The notes: a model not told the origin generated them from the sequence alone. Positions 10,958 to 23,053 are shown, counted from the stretch's first letter. The stretch: DNA of 64,000 nt from Pisolithus tinctorius (GCA_024663395.1 JANFAH010000044.1:62001-126000), one strand, 5' to 3'. A program made the numbers and translations.

Positions 10958-12302
10958 CTAACGATACAACATGTTCCATGATACAGCTACATGAGGCACG
11001 AAGGTCCGGGGTTTGCAGAGTAGGAATTGTGTGGTGGGATTCTCGGTAATTGGTGAATTACCCGCGTCGGATGAAGATCTAATTTTGCTGGGCGGCAGTA
11101 TCATCGTCAAATGCCGTACCGCTGGTCGCGAACCCACAACGCCTGCTTGTAGATTCGACGAAGGTCTCGGAACTGCTTGGAATTGCGACTGTGGCGCTAG
11201 AGGTGCTGGAATAGAAAGAGTCAAGGTCCGTCGTGGGGCGGGGCCCCCTGCAAGGTGATGGGTTGCGGGTAGGGATCTGTGACGCTGCGGACTCATAGAA
11301 ACTGGCTGGCTTTGCGTTGAAAGCGTCAGCTGGCGTCGAGGGAGTACAAGGGGTAGTAACGGCGGTCCAACGTGTGATGAACGATTTGGTGTATTTGGCC
11401 CAGAGTCCGCCGACACTGGAAAAATCGAAAACCGCTTCTCCCCCATTTCTGGGTCTATAATGGGCAGTACTGATGGTCGTGCCGAAGAAGGAACAGTTGT
11501 AGGCGAGTCCACGGTGTCAGGTATCCGAGACTGCATATACACCACGATCGCAAAGTAGACGCTATAGAAAAGTGCTGTTTCCGCAAAAATCAGATACGCA
11601 ACAAGGTGCAAGTGGACACCACCTACAGATGGCTGGAATGATCCAGCATGCTATGACAGTGTATGGATTGAGGAGCTTACATACGCCCATGTCGTCCGCA
11701 GCTGACCTGGGGGAACTGGGTAAGGTACAATTATCACGGGCACGGCAACACTGCGTACTTTGATCTGGGCATCGAATCTGGGGAGTCCAACACGTGAAAG
11801 CAAGAGCAGCACCTGGTGAGGATCTCAGGACACATCTGCACGGTGCTGATGCCACACACCTGTCTGCAGAACAAACACCAATAGGAGACGCGCAGCATCT
11901 AACCATATTCGAAACTCGAGTACCAATCTGCGAAACATCAGTCAGCTTAACCGCGTGGAAAACACGCCTGTTTACAACTCACAAGACAGGTGGGATGAAG
12001 ATGGTGACTGCGTTCGTAAGCATGAGGAGGAACATCAACGATTCTGATACAGTAATTGAGCCGTTTCCAGTGCAGATGACTGTGTCAGGGAACATACGGG
12101 AAGTGGTGTCTGAGATGTCCCACCGAGTGAACATCTCGACGGATACAAGTATTAGCCAGACCAGGGCCAGAAAGACGATGCAAGCTGAAACAAATGCGTG
12201 AACAACGTAAGACGGGTTGGATGTCACCAGATTACACACTGAATGTGATGGCGCGAACAGTGAAGAACATAGGAAAAGAATCCATGGGCATGGCGAGGGC
12301 AT
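10958..12302 (-). CDS. Multi-pass membrane protein with Ser/Pro-rich cytoplasmic tail
   Basis: Minus-strand gene with at least four exons, starting at a possible ATG at 12302 (MPSPCPWILFLCSSLF) and ending at TAG 10958-10960. Hydrophobic segments include ACIVFLALVWLILVSVEMF (about 12190-12135), ESLMFLLMLTNAVTIFIPPV near 12040-11985, LDAARLLLVFVLQT (about 11920-11880), VAVPVIIVPYPVP near 11750 and LHLVAYLIFAETALFYSVYF near 11610-11550. Introns of about 45-55 nt join in phase, for example PPVL|LVLEFRIW. The final 180 residues are low-complexity Ser/Pro/Arg. The layout resembles the many seven-helix proteins of unknown role in Agaricomycetes; I assign no function. N-terminal helices may be missing from this model. 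Confidence 0.62.
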
Positions 12303-12628
12303 AAAATGTATGATCTTCCAGCGATCAGCGTAAAGGAGAGGACGCCTGGACGGGCAGTGGTGAGGAGCAGAGGGAAAACCGTGCATCCTCGTCTTATGCC
12401 TTTGTTCGCTCTCTACAATGACCATATTGACGAAGACGTAAATTGTTCTATTTGGACAACAAAGCCGAACAAATAGCCCCTGAATCCACTCATTGTCATT
12501 TACATGCATGCATCGTCATTCTGCAGTAGAGCTGGGGGACTTGATATGAAAATAAGTTGTAGAAGAGGAGCACTAGCTAAACTGGAAGATCACCGTCGGT
12601 TGTACTACAACGGAGGGTCTGCCAGCCA

Positions 12629-12778
12629 GAGAACCGTGGCTTGCATTCACTAACTGTTGGAAGTTAAAATACTGTGTTCACTTGGTGACCTCTGCGACTA
12701 ACGCGAATGCGAGGACGAAAGTAAACAAGGCATCCTCCTCAGGCGCTGTAGTTCTGATGAACCTTCCTTTGCATGCAC
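12629..12778 (+). repeat. Left copy of a diverged direct repeat flanking the APH-like gene
   Basis: Shares blocks with 14097-14268 in the same orientation and order: CTTGCATTCACTA / CTTGTATTCACTA, GTTCACTTGGTGACCTCTG / GTTCACTCGGTGACCTCTG, and GGCGCTGTAGTTCT, then CTTCCTTTGCATG / CTTCCTTCGCATG. The right copy carries an extra segment of about 20 bp. Confidence 0.7.
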
Positions 12779-12851
12779 AACCCTCCCACTCGACTTTGCC
12801 CTTTCTCAACCAAGCTCGCCTACACGCAGCCCCAGGAACCCCCCCTTAGCT

Positions 12852-13925
12852 GTGACTGACACAACCCTCTGCCTCCTCAATGACCACCATATATCGCCGA
12901 TCAAGCTCGCCATCGACGCCGACAACAAGCCTGTCAACCTGCCGGGCCCCGAGGCGATCATCCAGCTGTGCCGCGATGCCGCTCGCGCCCGGTTCAGTGC
13001 CACCAACTCCAATTCCAACTACCTCCGTGGCGTCCCTCTCACCTACGAGTCCCACGGCGCCACTGCCTACGTCTGGGTCAAGTATGGCCCGACCATCACC
13101 ATGGGTGAAGCCCTGACACAGCACTTCGTCGCGCAAGCTATTAACGGCAAGGCTAACGCCGCCGTGCGGGTCCCCAGCGTCTACCTCGCCTTCCGGTCGC
13201 GCTGCTACGGCTACATCGTGATGGAATACATCGACGGGTCGACGTGCGACGACTCCGATGCCAAGCTGGTGGCCGCCGCCGTGCAATCCCTCATCGCCAT
13301 CCAGGGCCCGACCGCAGCACCCGGACCCGTCGGCGGAGGCCCGATCGTGCACCGCTTCTTCGCCGACTGGGAGTCCTCCGTGACTTACGACTCTGCCCAG
13401 TTGCTGGAAGAACATGTGAACAGAGCAAGTGTTCCCCTTTGTCTTGCCTTGTCCCTCTTGCACCTTCGCTGGATTCCGGATGATGACTCTTGACACAGAT
13501 TCTCGCGCACGAAGGCAGGAGCGAGCGGGTCAGTTTCGGGCCCGAAGTCGAGGCCCACGGCCTGCGCCTCTGCCCCTGTGATATGAACCAAACCAACTTC
13601 ATGAAGGACCTCAAGGGCATGATCGTGGCACTCGACTTCGGCGCCAGCTGTTTTCTACCGCCTTCCTTCTTCGCCTTCGCGCTGCACGAGGGCGACTACT
13701 TCACTCACCCAGTTGGTTGCCAGGCGGCTCAAGCATCCTGCGTCGACGCAGCTCAAACCGATGCTCATTGCTTCCTACATCTTAGTCGTGTTCGGTACGA
13801 ACAAGATCGGTGAGCACATCTCCTTGCTCTCTTTGCTTTTTCCTGCTTCTCGTTCCCTTGCAAGAAGACTGACTTCAATGTGCTGCACAGGTATCCCGCC
13901 CAAGCTCAAGAACACGGCCAAGTAG
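12852..13925 (+). pseudogene. Aminoglycoside-phosphotransferase-like kinase gene with a one-base frameshift
   Basis: Three exons: 12852-13415, 13499-13809 and 13891-13925, with GT-AG introns and good phase. Exon 1 encodes an APH/choline-kinase-like N-lobe and hinge (GEALTQHFVAQ, then RCYGYIVMEYIDGSTCDD). Exon 2 has the catalytic loop LRLCPCDMNQTNFM (HGD-type D...N) and the metal-binding VALDFGASCFLPPSFFA. After YFTHP near 13710 the frame must change by one base to continue into LVARRLKHPASTQLK and YILVVFGTNKIG, the expected C-terminus, closing with PPKLKNTAK and TAG at 13923. No intron signal explains this, so either the gene is a recent pseudogene or the CCC at about 13707-13709 holds an extra C from assembly error. 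The substrate is unknown. High GC at third positions relative to its flanks, and flanking direct repeats, are notable. Confidence 0.75.
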
Positions 13926-14096
13926 ACGTAGCGCACAAGCCGTCCACGTTTTGACTGGACCGCGTCCTCCCTTCTCGTCGTCGTCGTGAATTCTCTCCTT
14001 GTCCTCTCGTTTTGTTCGTTATGCTTTATCTGCGCGCGGACTGTTGCGGCTTCTCGATTCTCCCGAGGGACACTGCTTTGCGCGTTTTCACCCCCG

Positions 14097-14268
14097 ACTG
14101 GCTTGTATTCACTAGCGGTTAGAAGTTAGAACACTGCGTTCACTCGGTGACCTCTGTGACTAACGCTCCATGAGGACGGAAGTAGATAGGGCATACTCCA
14201 TACTCCACAAGCACCCGAGAGAGAGGCGCTGTAGTTCTCATGAGGCTTCTTCCTTCGCATGTATGGGC
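14097..14268 (+). repeat. Right copy of the direct repeat flanking the APH-like gene
   Basis: Same order of conserved blocks as 12629-12778, with roughly three quarters of aligned bases identical by eye and a short extra segment near 14190-14212. The pair brackets the complete APH-like gene. Confidence 0.7.
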
Positions 14269-15656
14269 TCAGAAAGTAATTAGTTAGTAAAATCTTGAAG
14301 TTGGCCTGCAAAGTATAAAAGCACTACAACTGCATTAAGTTGATATCGGGTTGATATTGGGTGTTGAAACCCACACTGTATAGTACACTGTATAGTACAC
14401 GCCCGATTTTCCGGCCCTCAAAGCAACCTTTTCGTTTGCTGACTACTCGCGCTAATCAACGTCTACCCACAGCTGCAATGAAACTGACATGCATACGGCC
14501 ATCTTTGCCGCGCACTTCGATGGTGTTCAAATAACGATAACCTGCCCAGGGCAACACGATGAAGACACTCATGCCTTCTTTTACTACGTAAACCCCGCAT
14601 CATTCAAGCACAGTGTCAATGCCCATCACTCACCATGTTCGTCGATCGTTTGGAAACGAGTTAACTAACGAAGCACGCAGGTCAGCCAGGTTACCTTTGA
14701 GTAGTAGGGAGACAATCGGAGACCTGTAGGGAGTCCGACACCCTGATATTAATATACATGTACACGTCGAACGGAAGCAGAGAGCCACACTCCACAATTC
14801 GACCTGTGTGGTTTTGCATGAAGCAGCACGAACAACGAATGAAATGCCGTACATAGTAGCATAGCAAATACAACCCCGACCAAATGGAGTCAATCGGATT
14901 GCAAAGGGAAAGATGAGGTTGGGGAAAAACGAGGGGTGTGTATAACTGCGAGCTAGACCTGATCCAACTGGTTGCTCTGTCAATATTGGATACCATAACT
15001 CTCGGACTCGGCCTCAACATCTTCCAGAATGCGACCTGTGACTTTGACAGCATACATTTCGCTTTCGACGCCAAGGAAGAAAAGAAGAAACCGTCAGCAA
15101 TGCTAGAGAGCAAACCAAAAGGCAAACAAGACTCAACTCACCCGTTCTCTGTCATCGTGCTACCTAACTCGGCTCAGGTCATCGATGATGGAGGTAATTC
15201 CATCAAAGTAGATGGTGGTGTAAATGGATATGCTGTCTGTGAACCCCTTCATCTGTTTCATGAAAAGAGGCATAAAAAATGGGATACTTGAGGACTGGTG
15301 AACAGGAAGAAAAAACAAGCATACACTTCTTAGGGGTCTGTGTCAAGAATGCATTCTGGAGTTACAGTAGCCTCTTGGAGTTTCACCCAGAGGGCTCAAA
15401 GTTCACCCACCCTTGGCAGCAGTTTTTGGGCCTTCCCATGGTCTTTAGATATATTTATTGTGTATGCAATAATGTACCTAATAGATGCCATCATCAGGGG
15501 GAGGTTCCAGCCAATTCCAGCAATGGTCGTGAGGCACCCTCCCTGCTGCTAATGGCAAAGATCAACATTGTGGGGAAGGTAAGCTGAGCGTGTTACATCC
15601 CTCTACAGAGGTCCACCTGTCTATTGGGCGAGATTTGCTGTGTAGCTAGGCAGGAT
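14269..15656. other. No supported gene
   Basis: Open frames on both strands lack motifs. A minus-strand stretch near 14900-14800 is hydrophobic (VVFAMLLCTAFHSLFVLL) and might be a remnant of a membrane-protein gene. A short tandem, ACTGTATAGTAC twice, lies at about 14375-14400. Confidence 0.35.
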
Positions 15657-15815
15657 CCCTGAGTGTTTTCTATCCCTCCCAGGAGGATTCCTGAGCCATT
15701 TTCCATCATTCATCTACCTATGTCCCAACCATCTGTCAGAGGCACTAATCAGACTGGGAGGGTTCTTCGAGTATTTTCTATCCCTCCAAGGAGGCTCCTC
15801 GAGGCTTTTCCTGGG
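15657..15815 (+). repeat. Two direct repeats each holding a CCTCC-AGGAGG palindrome
   Basis: Segments near 15660-15702 and 15769-15812 share TTTTCTATCCCTCC, then CAGGAGG or AAGGAGG, then TCCT and TTTTCC. Each contains an inverted repeat (CCTCCCAGGAGG, CCTCCAAGGAGG). They lie just outside the Plavaka element. Confidence 0.55.
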
Positions 15816-16069
15816 AGCTCATCTAAGTATATACTGACTATCTGCCAGAGGTACTCCTCCAGTTTTGTTTCATGAACTGTATGTTGCTAAATCACAACAC
15901 ATTAATATGTCATGCATGGAAAGGTGTATTGCATGATGACTAATACATGGCATGAGGTAATCTCGAGTCAAGGAAGAAGAGCATGAAAATAGAATGTTTG
16001 GGGTAGATGCAACTTGTAAATAGAAAAAGACATAGATCAAGATATGGACATCAAAATGTTGCCACCCCA

Positions 16070-16108
16070 CTACATCAGGAAATTAACAAAATACTATCCT
16101 GACTTATT
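16070..16108 (+). repeat. Left terminal inverted repeat of the Plavaka element
   Basis: Matches the reverse complement of 25561-25599 over 39 bp with about three mismatches. It is followed by four ACTTATTT-type subterminal motifs up to 16140 and an inverted pair at 16174-16190. Confidence 0.85.
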
Positions 16109-16456
16109 TGGACTTATTTGACTTATTTGACTTATCTGACTTACGCACTGGCAAAGAGAAGTTTAGAGAAAGGCAAATAAGTCAAATAAGTACGGTGACA
16201 CAACAATTAAAAAAAAAATCGGGATAGTTTAACACAAGCCAAATTCACGACGCAGAGGCTAACTTGTCTAAAATAGTGTGATTGCTGGGCGGGAACATGA
16301 ACATCCACGATCCTACTACCAGAAGATTTTAAGCTATGTGACCGAAGCCATGAGGGTGATTTCAGCAAAAATTCCACTCGCCAACCCAACTGGTGGACCC
16401 GGTCTAAGTAACGCAGGACTCAATGCGTCCAGCCTGTCGTTGCATGAGTACCCCAA

Positions 16457-16808
16457 CATTCTCCCGAGGATCGAACCCACTGTGGATGAGATTTCAATAT
16501 ATGTGTTCGACCTTCGGCGTCCAACAGCGAAAATTCCACCTTCTGAGTCAGCTGACCTAGTTTAAGTGCCACTGGATCCAACATGTCGAGCCTGCCATTG
16601 CATGAATAACTCGACATTCTCCCGAGGATCGAACCCACCGTGGATGAGATTTCAATATATGCGTTCAACCCTCGGCGCCCAACAGCGAGCACAGGACCCA
16701 GCGTGTCTGGCCTGTCGCTGCATAAGTACCTTAAAATTCTCCCAAAGATCGAACCCACCGTGGATGAGGTTTCAATATATGTGTTCAACCTTCGGTGTCC
16801 AACGGTGA
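16457..16808 (-). repeat. Three tandem tRNA-Ser(TGA)-like repeats (SINE-like)
   Basis: Copies at 16457-16530, 16614-16688 and 16734-16808 are related at about 85-90% by eye. Read on the minus strand each gives GCCGA, a D-arm-like GGTTGAACGC, an ATTGAAATC anticodon-loop-like segment (TGA flanked as in tRNA-Ser) and GTGGGTTCGATCC, a B-box/T-arm match. Acceptor-stem pairing is not preserved, so they are not functional tRNA genes. They look like tandem tRNA-derived SINE heads or tRNA pseudogenes inside the transposon's left flank. Confidence 0.45.
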
Positions 16809-17129
16809 CTACAAGATCCAGCATGTCCGGCCTGTTGACCCACAATGAATTTCGCAATCTGCATGATGTTGATGACATATTTGTCCTGCTCGTCTTCTGT
16901 CCCTGAACGGCTCCAGCGGGGTTCACTGCACAGGTGAGCTCAGCCTTCTTTGGGTTCATGGGAAGACCAGGTGTGGTTCCATGGGTCAACCAAAGTGCAA
17001 ACGACGCATTGTTTGGTGGTGGGACGGAATGGTGCATGATGGTACATGTAAGCGTGGAAAGGGCTCATGCAGAGGACGTACTTACTAAAAAATTGATGTG
17101 CCCGCCATACCACATAGTTCAGCACTGAG

Positions 17130-20100
17130 CTAGAAGGCGATCTCGAATGTGTGGTGATCAGCAAACTTATTCACATAGAAGGAATGAAACATATCATAAG
17201 AGCAATGCGGTCTGACATCTCTAGAATTGATGTTGTGAGTGGAGTAAATGGGGATGAGATGAGCTGCGCGATATATCGTGTCGACATGAATAGCAGCAAG
17301 GTTTCAGATGTTGCGTGTGCGCAGTGCAAGGTAGCTTGGGCAGACTATCCACATCCCTGTGTCTTCATCAGGGTTATCACCTACACAGTCGAACCAGTGG
17401 ACGATGGCGCATGGGTACACCATCTGTAGATATTTGAATGAAAAGAAACAAAGGACACAAGCAACATCTAAGGCCCTCATGCCCTCTGCCTGTGGGTCAG
17501 TTACAACAAACACACAATCAAAGCAAGGGCCTTCGTTTCTCCACATGGGGCAGGAATGGATATATTCACGATGCATACCATAGATGCTGCTCAGGTTGCT
17601 CAGCACAAAAAAAGTCGAACTTGCGGAGTTGTAGATGCGTAGTTTACCGTCGTAAAACGGGCACTCATCGAAAGGAATTTCTTGTGGATCACAGGCATCG
17701 GCAGGATAGAGCTGCCCATGGAGAAAGCGACGCAGAATCTCAGGGAACTGTGGAATCTCTAGTTCAGCTGCTAGGGACCCTACGTCCTTCGCACATTTAC
17801 ATTCTAAGATAGACTGATTCAGTACCTATTGGAACTTGAGAAATAGGATGTACGGTATGTGCGTGCCAATAATACATGTGTGTTGATCGTCATGGGGGTA
17901 TCTACAGTATCGCTGGAGTCCTCCTCATAACTTGCTGTGGGTTCCTCAGCCTCGTCCGATGCATTACGACCTTTGGCAATGTCATGGTGCCAATCACGAT
18001 CGTCATGAGAGTTTTGTCCTAAGTGGCCATCAGAAATCTAAGACAGTTCACAGATGAGAATGCACACCTAACACCTCAAGCACATGCGTTAGACATGTTC
18101 CATTCAACATACCACACTCCTCGAAGTCTGCACGTGCTGCAGAAAGTTTGTCAAGCCTTTGATTAATCAAGAGCATTTGTCCAAGGGCTTGAAAGTGGTT
18201 TGTGCGCCGATAAGGTCATTTAATGGCCTTGATATGTTTGGACTCAGTAATCGAGGAACAGAGTCCATTCGGCGCACCAAACTGGCAGATAAGATGGTGG
18301 TAATGTTTCATTGCATGTTGTCGGGGTAGTGAGAAGGAATCGACGACCCCAGCATTTCGGAAGACTTCACGGTAGTAATGGAAGCGTCTGAGGGCATCGT
18401 CGATTTCAGCCAGTGTTTGCTCCGTGACAACATTTCGACAAACGAGGTAGCAAAATTCGAGGAATGCTCGAAATGTTTGTACCATATCTCACGGTACATA
18501 GCCCTGGATGGTGGCGATGTAAACCTACAAAGCACAACTCAACAACTAAATTAGAATCAAAGTGCAAATGAAATCACCTTCATCAGACCTTTCGAATCAT
18601 CGCCGGTCCATTGTTTGAAGTGCTGTCCTTGAGGGAAACGTCGCAGGCCAGTGAATGGGGCAACAGCTGCAATTCTAAAGTACTCATGCATAAAATGAAT
18701 AGTGATGGGCATTTAAGGAAAACATACTGGCAGTCAATGTCGTTGAGGATCTTTTCAGCTTTGGTTTTTCCATGAATGTTGATCAGGTACTTCTCAACCC
18801 AGTCCACCAAGTGATCCTTAAAACCGCCTTTAATGAGCTGGTGGAGAATATCTGGGGATAGCATTCTATGAATATCTGCGCGCAAAAAGTCATTCATAAA
18901 TGGCTATCTTTGATTAGTCACTGAAACAAAAGAACAGGATTGTACTTACTATTAAATCACCAATGATTCCATACTTGTCCCATAGATCGCGAAGTTCGAG
19001 TATGGCGATGACTGTGTCAGAATGATCTCAGTGACGTCTGAGTGCATCTGCATCGAGATTTTCCCAGTGTGCGAGACATTTAGGACACCAATTACGCACG
19101 ATGCATGACAAGAGCACCTGCTCTTCATAATCAGCTATGTATGCTGCAAGCCTGTAGATGACACGCCGGTAGTAACCATCGCCAAATTGAACAACTTTGG
19201 GGACCTTCATTGCGGGATGAAGCGAGTTAAGGATGCGAGTTAGCGATGAATGAAAGAGCTGTCTCTTGAATTTATGGAACTCGGGTATGCTGGCATGCTC
19301 TCTTGTTGCTAATGACCGTTGACAAGTCAGTAGGGGACATGGAATCAAATGAAAGAAAGCTTACTTTTGGGCATTGCGAGGAATGCAATTAGGACCACAG
19401 TATTGTGGTGAGCACGACGAACAGTGTTGTGCATGTTTCCAATGGAGAGGTACAGCGGGTAGTAATCTGTCTGTCCGGTTGCTACAGACATGGTTGTCTT
19501 GTCACTACCAAGTATTATGGGTACTAATGTTGCCCCACCTGTCATCGGGAACTCATGAATGATCCTGTCCTACGAACCTGGGATTAGGACAAGTATATGT
19601 CAAATTACAACTACATACCACTTCTTCCCATGCCCAGTTACCAGACATAAAATCTTGCCAGCATCTCTCATTGTTCATAGCGTTGTATTCCTGGTACGGT
19701 ACATAGTCCATTTCGGCCGCCAAATCAGAACTTGCAAGAATGTTGTGGATTACTTTTTGCGGGTCTCGATACCATACGTCATAGTTATCAAACATCCAAG
19801 GGGCCGTTTCTTTGTCTTGCACTTCAGCAGTGTACTGGATTGTGAAGTCCTCCCATGGAACTTCGCCGACACAGGTGCTGTCAATTACATGGTAGAGCTC
19901 TGCATGGTTATTAAATAGTGGATCCCCACCTAATGCGAGTAAAGACGCAGCCCAGATCTCCAGCAACGTGTCAAGTTTTTTGGCGGACATTTCGGCGTGT
20001 GTAAAGAGAAAATCGGTGAGTTTGAACTCCAACCGATTGCGGTATGGAGTCCAGTCATCCAGTGATTTTTGCACGCGTGGCGGTGGGGGGGCATCGTCTG

Positions 20101-20536
20101 GTAGAAAGTTTCCTTCGGCATCACATCTTCGTGCTGTAATAAAAGTTAGTCAAGCTCAGCATATGTACGATAGCTCACCATCAAGACCGGTGTGATAATT
20201 GCGATAAAGTTTCCTCCCGGGGCCAACAAATTCCGTCCTCACTTGCTCCCATTCCTGGTCTAGTGGGTCTTGTTCTTGATGGCCGTCATCCACACCTGCA
20301 GTGTGGCCATTTACCGAAGGCAGCATGTCATCCTCTTGTCCTAAATCGCCAGGCGACCCTGTGCAGTCTTGGTTGAAAAGATGGAAGCATGGATGGATCG
20401 TGCGCTTGTGTTGAGTGAGGCCTGAAAGGTTTTTGAACCAACGGTTGCACCCGGGTTCATCACAAGGGTGTCGGAGAGTTTCGAAAGGCCTCTGCATTGG
20501 TCTTCGGCGAGTATGGTCGTCCCTGGCTGGCAGCAT
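17130..20536 (-). pseudogene. Plavaka transposase with premature stop
   Basis: Large spliced transposase on the minus strand. The N-terminus (20536) has a C2H2 finger: PCDEPGCNRWFKNLSGLTQH, then KRTIH. Family blocks follow in order: DWTPYRNRLEFKLTDFLFTH (about 20050), then YDVWYRDPQKVIHNIL and WQDFMSGNWAWEEV; VPIILGSDKTTMSVATGQ with DYYPLYLSIGNMHN (about 19520-19430); WTGDDSKGLMKVYIATIQG (about 18590-18500); SKHIKAIK before, and PYRRTNHFQALGQMLL after, a TGA at 18216-18218; then FPEILRRFLHGQLYP, CPFYDGKLRIYNSASSTF, VHWFDCVGDNPDEDTGMW and the terminal KFADHHTFEIAF with TAG at 17130-17132. Length and block order match complete Plavaka transposases. The TGA, probably from CGA, should truncate the protein before its C-terminal third. 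Confidence 0.82.
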
Positions 20537-20718
20537 TGTCAGTGTATGTATTGAAAAAAAATCACGTTGAGTGCCGCATGGTTGATATGTAAGTCATCAG
20601 GGTAAATAGGCCTTAGTCTACGAAATCAGGTCATTTGTTTGCGGGAAATATTACCATAAAATAGACAAGTTCAAACTTACCACTGTTGCCTCCATTTTCC
20701 ACCTTGCACGACAGGACG

Positions 20719-22373
20719 ATGTCGACCGACAATCCCCAGAGCCATCATCCACGAAGGGAGAAGGCTAACCTACACCTGGGACAGATAGTGCTCGACACAC
20801 AGGTTAAATGACGCACCCCAGCCAAGAAGCAAGCGGATGACTTGTGTGCAAAGGCAATCAAAGACGCTCAGGATGTTGCCATTCAGCAGGGTGGCGCCTG
20901 GATCCGCGAGATGGAGGCCACCATGGAGGTCAGCCAAAGTATGGAAGATGCTGTTGAGAAAATGAAGCCAGTGAAACCGACGAGGGGAGCTATTCAAAAG
21001 AAGCTCACTAATATACCCATCGCTCCTCATGATAATGGTGAGGGCACGTTCTATTCCACCTTTGGGAACTCTGAGCTGATGGATAAATAGATCAGGATGA
21101 TATGGAAGTTGATACTCACCATGCCCTCAGCATGCCTTGGGTTGTCACGGATCTTTCGGATTCGAACGTGAGAGATAAGCCATGTCCAAGGGTGGTTCCC
21201 AGCAGCTGTGCAGTGAAAAGACAATATGCAGTTGCTAATTTGGCTGACTACATTGGCGTTGGGGAGTCAACACGTGCACAAGTCCGAGAGGGAAATGCTC
21301 ACTGTCAACAGTGCGTTGCACTATTTCTACAATGCTACTTCTAACTGAATCAACTTTACACTGGCTAAATTTGCTATGGAATATCAGTGCCCCGAACAGG
21401 AGAGCTCTCCTTCTTGGTCGCATCAACAAGTGGGCTAACGATGTTGGCCCCAGTTCCGGCAACAATAGTCCTCAAAACTCTGTTCCTTCTGACTCTCACT
21501 CCAATTCGACACCCCACCCACCGTCTTCGACCGTCCCTTCCTTGACCACCAATGCTACCAGTGTCAGCTCAGCGGCCTCCGATACAATTCCAGTCTATGG
21601 CAGAACTCCCTCGATAAACCCAAGTGGTTTGCTGACCCATGACAAGAGTGGAGACAACGACAAAGATCAACAGGGAACTGTACCTGTCAGGTTCGCAGGC
21701 TATTGCGAGACGAAGGTACGTTATTGATCAACTGATTAAGAACATCATTCAGCCTTAATTCCTATGTTTTCTAGCTGGTCACACGCACAGCCAATGCCCG
21801 TTTTAACTTAGAACTTGAAGAGAGTGATGATGATTTCGACAGGCCCATTTCCAACATGGCCCTGGCCGGTTCTAAGCGCAAACATACTGACCATAGCTCT
21901 GAATACATTGTGACATCTGAGGTTGATGAAGCGGATGATGATGGCCACTGTGATAGAAATATTCATCTATGCACACCAAAGGCCCCCGAGCTCCGCTGTG
22001 TGACCGCAATGGTATGTCCTCCTACCTGCTCAAGTGCCCTGCTAACTATGTGGAGTGACAGAGTAATATTGTAATTGACCAGCTGGCGAAGAAGGCGAAG
22101 ACTAGTAACAACTTTAGCGAACAAGGAGCGAATACTGTGGGACCATCGTCCTCAGTGGGGCCTGGAACGCTGTCACACACCAAAGGTGTTGTGGACATGG
22201 TTACAGCTGACTCTGCCTAACTCATTGACGAGTTGTGCACAATGCCCAGGCATGCAGATGAAGACTGAAGGCCTCATGCATAGAAAGACTGTTGGACATG
22301 AACAGTCATCCTTCGCACAAGAACGAGTCATCAGTGCTAAAGAGAAAAGAGGAAGCGAGTTAAGCACGCATTA
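20719..22373 (+). pseudogene. Decayed plus-strand cargo gene (coiled-coil and acidic regions), divergent from the transposase
   Basis: Starts at ATG 20719 (MSTDNPQSHHPRREKANL). A TGA at 20809-20811 interrupts VLDTQVK / RTPAKKQADDLCAKAIKDA, a charged helical segment that continues with EMEATMEVSQSMEDAVEKM. Further exons encode a Ser/Thr-rich part (21460-21715), then an acidic part (NLELEESDDDFDRPISNMA) and IVIDQLAKKAKTSNNFSEQ. In-frame TAA and TGA codons appear after 22215. I have the impression that such coiled-coil-plus-acidic proteins often sit next to Plavaka transposases, but this is from memory. Function unknown; this copy is broken. Confidence 0.5.
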
Positions 22374-22573
22374 AAGGTTTTTAGCGCCCGTGTACAGCAT
22401 TCCAGTTTTCGTCATATCTCCACCATTTCCAAAGATATCGACTCCGTTCCCATGCTCGCTTAAAGTGCTCAGCCCCACGATTCTTCCTTCCAAATTTGGA
22501 GAGGATCCTCACACCCTGCGCGTTTCTACAGCACTCCATCCATCAGACACTCATTTTGCTAAGTCCATCAATC

Positions 22574-23053
22574 ATGGCCACCTCTTCGTCGATCATCTCG
22601 CTTGTCTCATTTGCCAGAGACAGTGGCTATGTATATCTGCCAGGCATTCCCACCAGCTTCCGTCCTGAAGCCCCCTGGTTCATCCCATCATTGTCAGCCC
22701 CATCTCATCCCATGCAGCTTGGTCAGCATGTTCTCCTTGTCAGTATGACTTCCAGAAGGACGTTCTGTGGTCGCCTCAGGTCTGTCACTTGGTTAGAAAG
22801 GTCTTATGTGGTCGTTTCAGTCTCCCCAGTTGATGAAGCATATGGATCGTTCCTCCCTGCTCCTTGCACTGTCTTTATTCCAGTCTCGTCCATCATTCTT
22901 CCCACATTGCGACAGCTGCAGCATAGTCTACTGTCCTCCAGCCTCCCTGATTGCATTCATGATGAGTATGACATGCATCTTGCCTTCCTACTGCAAGATC
23001 CAGCAGAAGACATCCCCCCTTCTCCTCCTCCTCCATCAGAACCCTGTTCATGA
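22574..23053 (+). CDS. Unrecognised ORF inside the Plavaka element
   Basis: 160-codon open frame, MATSSSIISLVSFARDSGYV onward, with a hydrophobic middle (YVVVSVSPVDEAYG and VFIPVSSIILPTL) and a Pro-rich end (PPSPPPPSEP). Family not recognised. It may be a downstream exon of the decayed cargo gene or an unrelated small gene. No splice or promoter evidence. Confidence 0.3.
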   Translation: MATSSSIISLVSFARDSGYVYLPGIPTSFRPEAPWFIPSLSAPSHPMQLGQHVLLVSMTSRRTFCGRLRSVTWLERSYVVVSVSPVDEAYGSFLPAPCTVFIPVSSIILPTLRQLQHSLLSSSLPDCIHDEYDMHLAFLLQDPAEDIPPSPPPPSEPCS

